Positions 26,209 through 34,011 of a stretch of DNA of 64,000 nt are shown in pieces. This stretch comes from Endomicrobiales bacterium. GTDB lineage: Bacteria; Elusimicrobiota; Endomicrobiia; Endomicrobiales; JAFGIL01. Numbering within the stretch: the stretch's first letter is position 1; every line of letters begins with the position of its first letter. The translations under genes were made by a program, and so were the position numbers. A model generated the notes under the pieces. The model was not told the DNA's origin and did not search any database. It saw only the letters and a list, made by a program, of their open reading frames with translations. The stretch covers positions 1-64,000 of the forward strand of contig JAFGIL010000072.1 of assembly GCA_016929635.1 (NCBI GenBank), in the 5' to 3' direction.

Positions 26209-27126
26209 CTAAACCAGCCCTATTTTTCTTAGATGTTCTATACTTTTTCTTATTTGTGTATCGGTGGCTTTCTCGTGTGCTTCAATTACTTTTATTGTAT
26301 CTTTTTTAACGTAACCTTTCAGGATATTGAAATCAAAATCTCCAGAAATAGGAGCGTAATGGTCTGCCAGCTCCTTTAAATTATGCATGTGGACACCCGC
26401 CATCCTGTTTTGTAAAGATTTCAGATAGTCCTCATGTTTTTCCACAAATCCCAAACGCACGCTTACTTCCGCATGCCCAACGTCGTGCCAGTATGCAACA
26501 GGCGCGCCGTCAAATTTATCCAACAGGAAAACAGCTTCTTCAAGAGTCGGTATTTCGTGATAATAATTGCGGTTCTCAAGCCCTATAGTAACATTCTTTT
26601 TTGAGGCATATGCAAGAACTTCATCCAGAGTCTTCATCAAAGCGTTTAAATGTTTGCCTGCCTTCTTCTTTCTTTCTTCTATAACAGCATCATGATATTT
26701 GTCAAATAACTTCCCATGCCTTCCGAACCTTTTTGCATAGACGAAAATATCCCTTCCGTTGGGCGATATCTGCACATCGCCGGCGTGAAGTACGACTATC
26801 CCGGCACCCAGGAACCCGGCCCAGTCTATTGTTTTCTTTGTGTATTTTACGGCAAGCTTTCTTTCCTTCTCGTCCAGGCTGGATGGCGAATACGCGAAAA
26901 ACACGGACATTCCGGGTTTCAAATCTGTCAGGCGCGGGCAGTAATTGTGGACGCTTGAAATGTTTATCTTCCCCTCTTTTACGGACTTTTCTATGTCTTC
27001 AAACCATTCCTCAGGGATTTCAACGTTTAGCTCAATGTTGCGAAAACCTAAATCCCTGGTATTTCTTAATAACTCATTCCATGTTTTGTGTCTGCTTATG
27101 TTATAAGCCGTAGATATTGAAAGCAT
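26209..27126 (-). CDS. Sugar phosphate isomerase/epimerase (AP-endonuclease-2-like TIM barrel)
   Basis: 305 residues, soluble. The TIM-barrel pattern and metal-ligand segments are visible: SSVHNYCP, VVLHAGDVQ, IGLENRNYYHEIP, YWHDVGHAEV and VHMHNL. These provide the Glu, Asp and His residues that bind a divalent metal in the AP_endonuc_2/xylose-isomerase-like superfamily. Members interconvert sugars or inositols, and a few cut DNA. The location beside galT and glgA favours a sugar substrate, but the exact one cannot be read. Confidence 0.85.
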   Translation of the reverse strand: MLSISTAYNISRHKTWNELLRNTRDLGFRNIELNVEIPEEWFEDIEKSVKEGKINISSVHNYCPRLTDLKPGMSVFFAYSPSSLDEKERKLAVKYTKKTIDWAGFLGAGIVVLHAGDVQISPNGRDIFVYAKRFGRHGKLFDKYHDAVIEERKKKAGKHLNALMKTLDEVLAYASKKNVTIGLENRNYYHEIPTLEEAVFLLDKFDGAPVAYWHDVGHAEVSVRLGFVEKHEDYLKSLQNRMAGVHMHNLKELADHYAPISGDFDFNILKGYVKKDTIKVIEAHEKATDTQIRKSIEHLRKIGLV

Positions 27127-27162
27127 AGATAAAATCGCACAAAAATATTAAAATTTAATTTT

Positions 27163-27738
27163 TTATTCAACAGATTCAATTTCATCAGAAGTGGATTCTG
27201 GGGTAATTTCGTCAGGAGGCGTCAGCTCCTCAAGAGAAGGCAGCTCGCTGAGATGGCTTAATCCAAAATGCCGCAAGAATTCCAAAGTTGTTCCGTAAAG
27301 GATAGGCCTTCCCACGGTTTCTTTTCGCCCGACTATCCGGATTAATCTTCTTTCCAGCAAGGTTTCAAGCACAGCGGTTACTTCAACCCCGCGAATTTCT
27401 TCGACCTCGGAACGTGTTATTGGCTGCTTATAAGCGACTATAGACAAAGTTTCAAGAGCAGAGTTGGATAGTTTAAAAGTTGTTTTATCTTTATATAGTT
27501 TTCTTATCCATGCGCTGTAATCTTTCCTTGTAGAAAACTGCCATCCGCCAGCAATAAATCTTAATTCAATAGGGCTTTTCCTCTGATTATATTCTTCTCC
27601 GATATCGCGTATTATCTGTTCTATGTCTAAGTCATTCGCATCCTTCTGCAAAATATTTTTTATCTCGGCAAGGGTTATCGGATGATCCGTAACGAAAATT
27701 AATGCTTCAATTACGCGTTTTATTTCAATTGCATCCAT
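27163..27738 (-). CDS. scpB: Segregation and condensation protein ScpB
   Basis: 191 residues. ScpB is the winged-helix subunit of the SMC-ScpAB condensin that compacts and separates chromosomes. Marks: IEALIFVTDHPIT at the N-terminus, LSNSALETLSIVAYKQPITRSEVEEIRG (the central winged-helix signature, located near 88-115), and GRPILYGTT near 140. A short acidic tail follows. It starts one base after the scpA stop. No smc gene is in the window. Confidence 0.95.
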   Translation of the reverse strand: MDAIEIKRVIEALIFVTDHPITLAEIKNILQKDANDLDIEQIIRDIGEEYNQRKSPIELRFIAGGWQFSTRKDYSAWIRKLYKDKTTFKLSNSALETLSIVAYKQPITRSEVEEIRGVEVTAVLETLLERRLIRIVGRKETVGRPILYGTTLEFLRHFGLSHLSELPSLEELTPPDEITPESTSDEIESVE

Positions 27739-27739
27739 T

Positions 27740-28516
27740 TTATTCCTCTTCTTTATTATTGGAATTCAGATTCAGCTCTTTCTGGTCGGTATATTCCTTT
27801 TTTACATTTTCTTCGATTTTTTCTTCTTTGACCCTGTAAATACGTATCTCACCGAATAATTGCGACTGTTTTGCTATTATCTGCTTTAATCTTATTAATT
27901 CTAAAATCGCAAGGAAGCTTAAAATCAGGCCTATCTTTGTGCTTTCCCTCATTAAAACATCTTTAAAAGACAGGTATTCTTTTCCCTCCAGCAAGTCCAG
28001 CAACTCCCTGATTTTCTGCTCGATCGGTATTTCTTCATAGACGATTTCCTTTACGTTTGTCGGCAATTCCCTTAACACATTCCTGAAACCGTTTATTAAA
28101 TCAAAGAGCGTAACGTCCAGTACATAATCATCTTTGTCAAAAATCATTGGCGGGCGGTAATATATATTCTGATATTCGCTCTCCCTATCCCCTAATTGCC
28201 TTGCCACTTCTTTGTATTTCTGATACTCTAAAAGCTTTGATTTCAATTCCTCGAGCAGTTCATCCCCTTCTTCCTGTTCGGCATCGTGCGATGGCAGAAG
28301 CATCCGTGTTTTTATCTGCATAAGGGTTGAAGCCATAACCAGAAACTCGCCTGCAATCTCAAGGTTAAGTTCCTTCATTATATCAATATACTCCAGATAC
28401 TCCTGCGTAATCTGCGCTATAGGAATATCGGATATTTCCAGATCGCTTTTTCTTATGAGGTATAAAAGCAAATCCAGCGGCCCTTCAAATATTTCCAAAT
28501 GAACGTCGTATGGCAT
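27740..28516 (-). CDS. scpA: Segregation and condensation protein ScpA
   Basis: 258 residues. ScpA is the kleisin that closes the SMC ring. The N-terminal domain begins FEGPLDLLLYLIRKSDLEISDIPI, with GEFLVMASTLMQIKTRMLLP following. The C-terminal winged helix ends near residue 230, with a charged tail. It is cotranscribed with scpB and follows trpS by 29 bases. Confidence 0.96.
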   Translation of the reverse strand: MPYDVHLEIFEGPLDLLLYLIRKSDLEISDIPIAQITQEYLEYIDIMKELNLEIAGEFLVMASTLMQIKTRMLLPSHDAEQEEGDELLEELKSKLLEYQKYKEVARQLGDRESEYQNIYYRPPMIFDKDDYVLDVTLFDLINGFRNVLRELPTNVKEIVYEEIPIEQKIRELLDLLEGKEYLSFKDVLMRESTKIGLILSFLAILELIRLKQIIAKQSQLFGEIRIYRVKEEKIEENVKKEYTDQKELNLNSNNKEEE

Positions 28517-28545
28517 AAAAATATTGGTCTTAAAACCCGGCGTGA

Positions 28546-29547
28546 CTAGCGGTTTGATTTCTCAGCTACCCGGGCTTTAAAAACTGATTTCCTCACCTCT
28601 TTCATCGTAGCCGAAGCTTCTTTTCCGGCTTTTATGCGTCCGTCTTCTAAAATATCATTAACCAGTTTTTTATCTTTGCTGATTTTCATTCTTTTTTCTC
28701 TCAAGGGCTCCAAGGCATCGATAAGCATTTTAGTTAAAGCTCTTTTGCAGTCTACACAACCGCTCTGGCCTTTTTTGCAGCAGTCTTCAAGGGTTTTGTG
28801 ATCAGGATTGTATATCTGATGAAAAGCGAACACAACGCAGCCTTCGGGATGTCCCGGGTCATTGGCTCTCATTTTCTTGGGGTCAGTAAACATCTGCTGG
28901 ACTTTCTTTTTTATGGATTCGGGTTCTTCGGAAAGCGCTATTGCATTCCCGTAGGACTTTGACATTTTCCTTGCGTCAATTCCAGGAACACGGGCTGATT
29001 TGGTCAATATGGGCTGCGGCTCAGGGAATATTTCCCCGTAGAAATTATTGAACCTTCTGCATATCTCGCGTGTTAACTCAAGGTGCGGCAGCTGATCTTC
29101 ACCAACCGGTACTGAGTTAGCTTTATAAAGCAGTATATCAGCAGCCTGAAGAACCGGGTAGCCCAAAAAACCGAATGTATGAAGGTCTTTGTTCTCTATC
29201 TCTCTTAGCTGCTCCTTGTATGTAGGGCATCTTAAAAGCCATCCCAGAGGTGTTGCCATTCCAAGCAACAAAAAAAGCTCGGCATGTTCTGTAATTTCAG
29301 ATTGCCTGAATATAACGCTTTTTTTAGGGTCCAGCCCTGATGCCAGCCAGTCAATCACCATCTCTCTTACGTTTTCTTCTATCTCGCTGGTGTTGGCATA
29401 ATCGGTTGTTAAAGCGTGCCAGTCAGCCACCATATAAAAACATTTGTATTCATCCTGAAGTTTTATCCAGTTATTAAGGGCCCCGAAAAGATGCCCCAAA
29501 TGCAACTTGCCTGACGGACGCATTCCTGATAATATTTTCTTTTTCAT
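28546..29547 (-). CDS. trpS: Tryptophanyl-tRNA synthetase
   Basis: 333 residues, the standard length of bacterial TrpRS, a class I enzyme that charges tRNA-Trp. The HIGH motif appears as HLGH near 16-19 and the KMSKS motif as KMSKS near 205. A Cys-rich segment (CCKKGQSGCVDCKRAL, about 265-280) may bind metal or an Fe-S cluster, as in some TrpRS proteins. The tail is enriched in basic residues. Confidence 0.96.
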   Translation of the reverse strand: MKKKILSGMRPSGKLHLGHLFGALNNWIKLQDEYKCFYMVADWHALTTDYANTSEIEENVREMVIDWLASGLDPKKSVIFRQSEITEHAELFLLLGMATPLGWLLRCPTYKEQLREIENKDLHTFGFLGYPVLQAADILLYKANSVPVGEDQLPHLELTREICRRFNNFYGEIFPEPQPILTKSARVPGIDARKMSKSYGNAIALSEEPESIKKKVQQMFTDPKKMRANDPGHPEGCVVFAFHQIYNPDHKTLEDCCKKGQSGCVDCKRALTKMLIDALEPLREKRMKISKDKKLVNDILEDGRIKAGKEASATMKEVRKSVFKARVAEKSNR

Positions 29548-29573
29548 ATTACTCCTAAAAAACTAGCATAAAA

Positions 29574-30209
29574 CTACGCAACTAAAGTCCTGCCGCCCAA
29601 CGCAAAAAGAAGAAAATTTACTATGGGGCCCAGAATCCTCCATAAAATACCGCTTGAAAGAAGTATTATAATTATAAAAAAACCATAGTTCTCTAGCTGT
29701 GCATATTTGTATGCAAGATTTGACGGCAGTAATCCCATAACAACACGGCTTCCGTCCAGAGGAGGTATGGGAAAAAGGTTGAAAACCGGCAGCAGTATGT
29801 TAATGAATAAAACCAGACTTAAGAGCTGATAAAGAGAAACAGCCAGTACGGGCGAGAAAATACCAAAACTTCGCACTATCCACATTCCAAAAGAAGCTAC
29901 CACTGCTAACGATAGATTTGAAAGAGGTCCTGCCAGGGAGACCCAGATCATATCTTTTTGAGGATCGTTTAGACGATAGGGATTTACAGGCACTGGTTTT
30001 GCCCACCCAAAAATCGGAGCACCCGATATAACTGCTAAAAGCGGCAGAATAATCGTACCGAATAAATCAATGTGAGGTATTGGATTAAAAGTCAAACGCC
30101 CCATTATTCTTGCAGTATCATCCCCGTGCCTTTCAGCCATCCAGCCGTGAGCATACTCATGCAGTATTACTGAAAACAACAAGACAGGTAGCTGTATTAT
30201 TAAACTCAT
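29574..30209 (-). CDS. Site-2 protease family (M50) membrane metalloprotease
   Basis: 211 residues, largely membrane-embedded. The zinc site HEYAH (17-21) lies in the first segment, and the distal ligand motif FNLFPIPPLDGSR lies near 140. It belongs to the rhomboid-sized, PDZ-less S2P group (SpoIVFB/YwhC-like), which cleave membrane proteins within the bilayer. The placement directly before trpS and scpAB is common across bacteria and is not informative about substrate. Confidence 0.92.
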   Translation of the reverse strand: MSLIIQLPVLLFSVILHEYAHGWMAERHGDDTARIMGRLTFNPIPHIDLFGTIILPLLAVISGAPIFGWAKPVPVNPYRLNDPQKDMIWVSLAGPLSNLSLAVVASFGMWIVRSFGIFSPVLAVSLYQLLSLVLFINILLPVFNLFPIPPLDGSRVVMGLLPSNLAYKYAQLENYGFFIIIILLSSGILWRILGPIVNFLLFALGGRTLVA

Positions 30210-30240
30210 AAATATTCCTTTATAATTTAATTACTAATAT

Positions 30241-30263
30241 AAAAATCTTAAACATAGATTTTT
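30241..30263 (-). terminator. AT-rich hairpin after the nucleotidyltransferase gene
   Basis: Perfect 8-bp inverted repeat (AAAAATCT / AGATTTTT) with a 7-base loop, 29 bases after the stop at 30292. The downstream arm is itself T-rich. The stem is weak, so termination is uncertain. The rest of 30210-30291 shows no clear promoter. Confidence 0.3.
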
Positions 30264-30291
30264 AATTTATAGTTGGTCGTTCAATTAGATT

Positions 30292-31323
30292 TTATCTTTT
30301 TTGCGGATAATTGTCAATTACAAATCGAAGGGCTTTTTGACGTGAATTGAAACCGCGGCATGATAGTTTACTCAGTATTTCCCTGAATATCGGTCCGGGT
30401 TGATATCCCAACCTGATGAGGTCATCTCCTGCAAGGACTGCTTTTGTTTTTTTGTTTTTATTTAATTTATCAATCTTTTTCTTTATATCTCTTGTAAGCT
30501 TGAGTCTTTCCATTAACTCTTTCCTTTTTTTGCTTTCCAATTGTGACAATAAAAAATTCAGTCTTTTTGGAAGCCCTGATAAATTCCGGATTTTTCTCAT
30601 CTCGGGTTTCAGTTTAATTTCCGGTAAAACAATCGAAAAAACACCCCATTTGTTAATTAAAGCCAAAGCATTATAGGGATTCTTTTCATCTAAGATAGCC
30701 AAAATCTCTTCCCTGATACGTTCAGCAGATATATAATTGACATAGTTTCTGTCTTTAACAGCCAGTCTTTTTGTGTTTTTCTCTATTTTAAATCCCCTTC
30801 CTGAAAAACGGGCAAGCCTGAATATTCTCGTGGGATCATCCCGAAAACTTTTTTTATGCAGAATTCTTAGCACTCTGCTCTTCAGGTCTTTTAATCCTCC
30901 ATAGTAATCAATGATCGTGCCCATGTTTTTTTTATTTAGCCCAAGAGCAATGGCATTTAATGTGAAATCACGCCTGAATAAATCATCTTTCAGATTGCTG
31001 AAAATTACACATGGCAGAATGCCAGGTTTTGGATAGACTTCTTTACGGGCTGTAACAAAGTCAATATGCCTTTTTTCTGAAAATGTTAATACAAAAGTTC
31101 CGAATTTTGAATGATGTTTTGCCGGACAGCGCCATATTTTCTTTAGTTTTTCAATAAGGGGGGATGGGTTACCTTCAACCACTATATCCCAGTCCAGGCT
31201 TTTCTTTCCCATAAGCAAATCCCTGACAGCACCCCCAACTAAATATGCATTCAATCCTAAGATGTCCGCATAACTGCCAACTTTTTTTAAATTTGAAGGT
31301 AATTTCCTAATTTTTTTTATCAT
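30292..31323 (-). CDS. CCA-type tRNA nucleotidyltransferase / poly(A) polymerase family
   Basis: 343 residues, class II. The catalytic head has LVGGAVRDLLMG and the DWD carboxylates (LDWDIVV near 43). RRDFTLNAIALGL near 115 and DPTRIFRLARF near 160 follow. There is no C-terminal HD domain. This family adds CC, A or the whole CCA to tRNA 3' ends, or adenylates RNA. Which activity this one has cannot be told from sequence alone by eye. It follows the lone response regulator by 10 bases. Confidence 0.85.
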   Translation of the reverse strand: MIKKIRKLPSNLKKVGSYADILGLNAYLVGGAVRDLLMGKKSLDWDIVVEGNPSPLIEKLKKIWRCPAKHHSKFGTFVLTFSEKRHIDFVTARKEVYPKPGILPCVIFSNLKDDLFRRDFTLNAIALGLNKKNMGTIIDYYGGLKDLKSRVLRILHKKSFRDDPTRIFRLARFSGRGFKIEKNTKRLAVKDRNYVNYISAERIREEILAILDEKNPYNALALINKWGVFSIVLPEIKLKPEMRKIRNLSGLPKRLNFLLSQLESKKRKELMERLKLTRDIKKKIDKLNKNKKTKAVLAGDDLIRLGYQPGPIFREILSKLSCRGFNSRQKALRFVIDNYPQKR

Positions 31324-31333
31324 ACAAATTATA

Positions 31334-31705
31334 CTATTTAGTTTTATTCAGGATTTCACTTATCCTTTTTAATAATTTCGCTGTATCAAACGGTTTTACC
31401 ATAAAATCAACCGCACCTAAATCCATTGCTTCCCTTCTTACCCTATCTAAGGGATATGCGGTAATAAACATAACCGGAATTGACTTAGTTATATCCGATG
31501 CTTTCAGCCCTTTGCAAAAATTTATACCGTTACTGCCGCTTAGGCTGTAATCTGTTATTACGAGATCCGGTAATTCTTTATGTGCTTTTTTAATTGCCTC
31601 ATAGCTTTCATAACAGGGTATGCTAAAATAACCGTTCTCATTTAATTTTTTTACCAGATGATTCACAATTTCCGGGTCATCATCAAGGACTAATACCTTT
31701 TTCAT
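31334..31705 (-). CDS. Single-domain response regulator
   Basis: 123 residues, receiver only. Asp52 (LVITDYSLSGSNG) is the predicted phosphoacceptor, with LDDDPE, FITAYPL and VKPFD completing the active site. The ATG at 31705 overlaps the upstream CpXC gene stop by one base (TGATG). A GTG one codon earlier is possible. No histidine kinase is adjacent. The overlap with the CpXC protein suggests the two work together. Confidence 0.88.
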   Translation of the reverse strand: MKKVLVLDDDPEIVNHLVKKLNENGYFSIPCYESYEAIKKAHKELPDLVITDYSLSGSNGINFCKGLKASDITKSIPVMFITAYPLDRVRREAMDLGAVDFMVKPFDTAKLLKRISEILNKTK

Positions 31706-32376
31706 CACTTACCCCCCGCCTTTTCTTTCCTTATTAACTTGTTGTCAAGTTTCCAATCTTTATTTTCTTCTAGAAAATTATATACTTTTTTATACATTTC
31801 AAGATTAGCGTTATAGTCAAGCAGTTTCCTGAATCCGTTCATTATTTCATCTCTCAGATCGCATCCCTGCTTGTTCAGTTTCGGCAATAATCTTGGCAAG
31901 CTTTTAAGGCGTGCTAAAGCAGGCTTAAGCTCTATCAGAGATAGCCCTAAATCCTTTGCTATAAACTCCAATATCCTTATTTCATCATTATCTTCATCAT
32001 TTTTCTGGACTATATCTACCAGTGAATCCAGACTGAAAAGCAGCATTGGCTCGTATTCCAGCCTTTCTTTTTCAGGTATATTTTCCATTGCCAGTTTAAA
32101 ATCGTCATGCATTTTATTATTCCAGTAATCTGTTTCAGATGAATAACTTTTTGGATAGACAAAAGCTAAAATCTCATTGTCTGGATCATGATATAAAATA
32201 AAACGTTCAGCATAAAATATCTGATGGCACACAGGACAGCTGACCACATTTATTTCACCGGCAACAAGAGCCTCTTTCAGTTCGGGATCTTTCCTTACAT
32301 CAATGGAGGTCCAAAGCCTTGCCTCAAATACGTTGCTGCACGGGCATTTGACTTCTTCTAATTTTAATAATGACAT
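31705..32376 (-). CDS. CpXC-domain putative zinc-binding protein
   Basis: 223 residues, soluble. The N-terminal domain carries Cys11 and Cys13 (CPC) and Cys47 and Cys50 (CPVC), the paired knuckles of the CpXC domain, which is presumed to bind zinc. The rest is mostly helical and acidic, without an enzyme motif I recognise. The function of CpXC proteins is unknown. The one-base overlap with a receiver gene and the preceding TPR peptidase gene suggest a regulatory part in this operon. Confidence 0.75.
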   Translation of the reverse strand: MSLLKLEEVKCPCSNVFEARLWTSIDVRKDPELKEALVAGEINVVSCPVCHQIFYAERFILYHDPDNEILAFVYPKSYSSETDYWNNKMHDDFKLAMENIPEKERLEYEPMLLFSLDSLVDIVQKNDEDNDEIRILEFIAKDLGLSLIELKPALARLKSLPRLLPKLNKQGCDLRDEIMNGFRKLLDYNANLEMYKKVYNFLEENKDWKLDNKLIRKEKAGGK

Positions 32377-32440
32377 ACTTCAATCCAAATTACACATAGA
32401 ATCTTTACGACTGAATAAAATTTACTATAGCACATATATA

Positions 32441-34000
32441 TTACAATTTCAACCTTTCAAGCATTACTTTTGTCTCTAAATCGTCCGGATCCAGCATCAA
32501 GGTTATCTTCAATTCCTCAAAGGCGTTTAGGATATCTTTTTTATTCAGGTAACACCTTGCAAGGTCCCTGTGGGATTGCGGGTGAAACGGGTTTATCGCA
32601 ACGGCTTTCTGATAAATATCAATAGATTTATCGTAATCTCCGTTTTTAAAATAGAGTTCACCCAGGACTTGATACGGGGTGACGTAGTTCGGATTTTCCT
32701 CGATTGCTGTCTTTAGATTAATTTCAGCATCTTCCGTTTTTTCCATTTTAATCAAAGTGCGTGCTATTTTTAAAAGAACAACAGGGTTTGCAGGTTCTAT
32801 TTTTAGAGCTTTGTTATAATTTATCAGGGCAGCATCAAATCTCGCTATTTGCCTCATTTTATCCCCCAGCCTGATATAACCTTTCAGGTCTGTGCCGATA
32901 AATTCATCCTCACTTTTCTTTTCAAAGAAAACCTCGTTTATAATCACGCCCGGTGATTCGTTTATTTTCATATTTTTCAGGTATTTAATATATTTTTTCT
33001 CAAAATTCTTCCAGGATACTCCCAGAGTTTCTTTAAATGCTGTTTTCTCTTCATAAATATCAAGGTTTTTCAATAATTTAGATACGATATCCGGGTTGTA
33101 TTCTTTTTTCATGTAAGCTATGCAATTGGACACCTGGGCAAATGCGAGCATGATATCATCCTGGCTGTCCAGGTATACCAACGAAGGCGACATCCGGGAA
33201 AAAGAAATAAATGAATTTTTTTCCTGGGCTTCTTTCAGCTTGTTTTTTCCTGCCGGCGTAAGGAATACGGGCTCTTTACTGCTCCAACGTTTTTCGTGGT
33301 ATCTTGCAATACCTTCATGAAGCCAGAGCGGGCATTTAGTGCCGCTTAGATTGTTAACTACAAAATGAACGTATTCATGCGCAAGCGTATCCAGCCAGCT
33401 GTAACCTAAAGGCAATGCCTGCGGGGAAATTATCATAAGCCTGTTGAATTTACATATTCCCACGGTTCCTGTTTTATCCAGTATTTCCTCGCTGAGGGTG
33501 GATGCCAATGAAAACTCCTTCTTATTAGGATAGACCTCAACTATTATCCTGTTTTCAGGAAAACAGTTTAAGTCTTTACCTATCTCTTCATATGCTTTTT
33601 CCAGGGCATTTAAAGCGTAAGAATTCAGAATAACATCTAACCCCTTTACCCTTAGAACAAAGTGGGTGCTTTTATACTCATGAAAATCTTCAGTGATATT
33701 GTAAACAAAATAGTAATAATTCCTTATTTGTTCCCATAAAGGTTCCGCATTTTCACAGTCTAATGCCTCTGATATTTCGCTAAACGCTGAACGATAGTCA
33801 GCCATATAAAAATGCAGCCTGCTTAACCAAAAATGTTTTTCCGCAGGTTTTTCCACTTTTTCTATTTTTGCTTTAACCTCATCAAACCTTCCAGCTTCGA
33901 GCAACTGATAAAAATCCTCTGTTTCCTTAATTACAGAAGCAAAAGTAATTACGGACAAACTCATAATAATGATAATTAAACGAAATATATTCTTAAGCAT
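32441..34000 (-). CDS. Gluzincin-type metallopeptidase with TPR repeats
   Basis: 519 residues with a signal peptide (about 1-21). The central domain (about 105-245) has the zinc motif HEYVH (208-212) and the third ligand Glu229 in WLHEGIARY, as in the peptidase MA family. The C-terminal 160 residues hold four or so TPR units (DAALINYNKALKIEP, PYQVLGELYFKNGDYDKSI and similar). It is therefore predicted to be an exported, probably periplasmic or surface, peptidase with a protein-binding arm. It follows the DUF4175 gene by 11 bases. Confidence 0.82.
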   Translation of the reverse strand: MLKNIFRLIIIIMSLSVITFASVIKETEDFYQLLEAGRFDEVKAKIEKVEKPAEKHFWLSRLHFYMADYRSAFSEISEALDCENAEPLWEQIRNYYYFVYNITEDFHEYKSTHFVLRVKGLDVILNSYALNALEKAYEEIGKDLNCFPENRIIVEVYPNKKEFSLASTLSEEILDKTGTVGICKFNRLMIISPQALPLGYSWLDTLAHEYVHFVVNNLSGTKCPLWLHEGIARYHEKRWSSKEPVFLTPAGKNKLKEAQEKNSFISFSRMSPSLVYLDSQDDIMLAFAQVSNCIAYMKKEYNPDIVSKLLKNLDIYEEKTAFKETLGVSWKNFEKKYIKYLKNMKINESPGVIINEVFFEKKSEDEFIGTDLKGYIRLGDKMRQIARFDAALINYNKALKIEPANPVVLLKIARTLIKMEKTEDAEINLKTAIEENPNYVTPYQVLGELYFKNGDYDKSIDIYQKAVAINPFHPQSHRDLARCYLNKKDILNAFEELKITLMLDPDDLETKVMLERLKL

Positions 34001-34011
34001 TTTTTGCCTAT

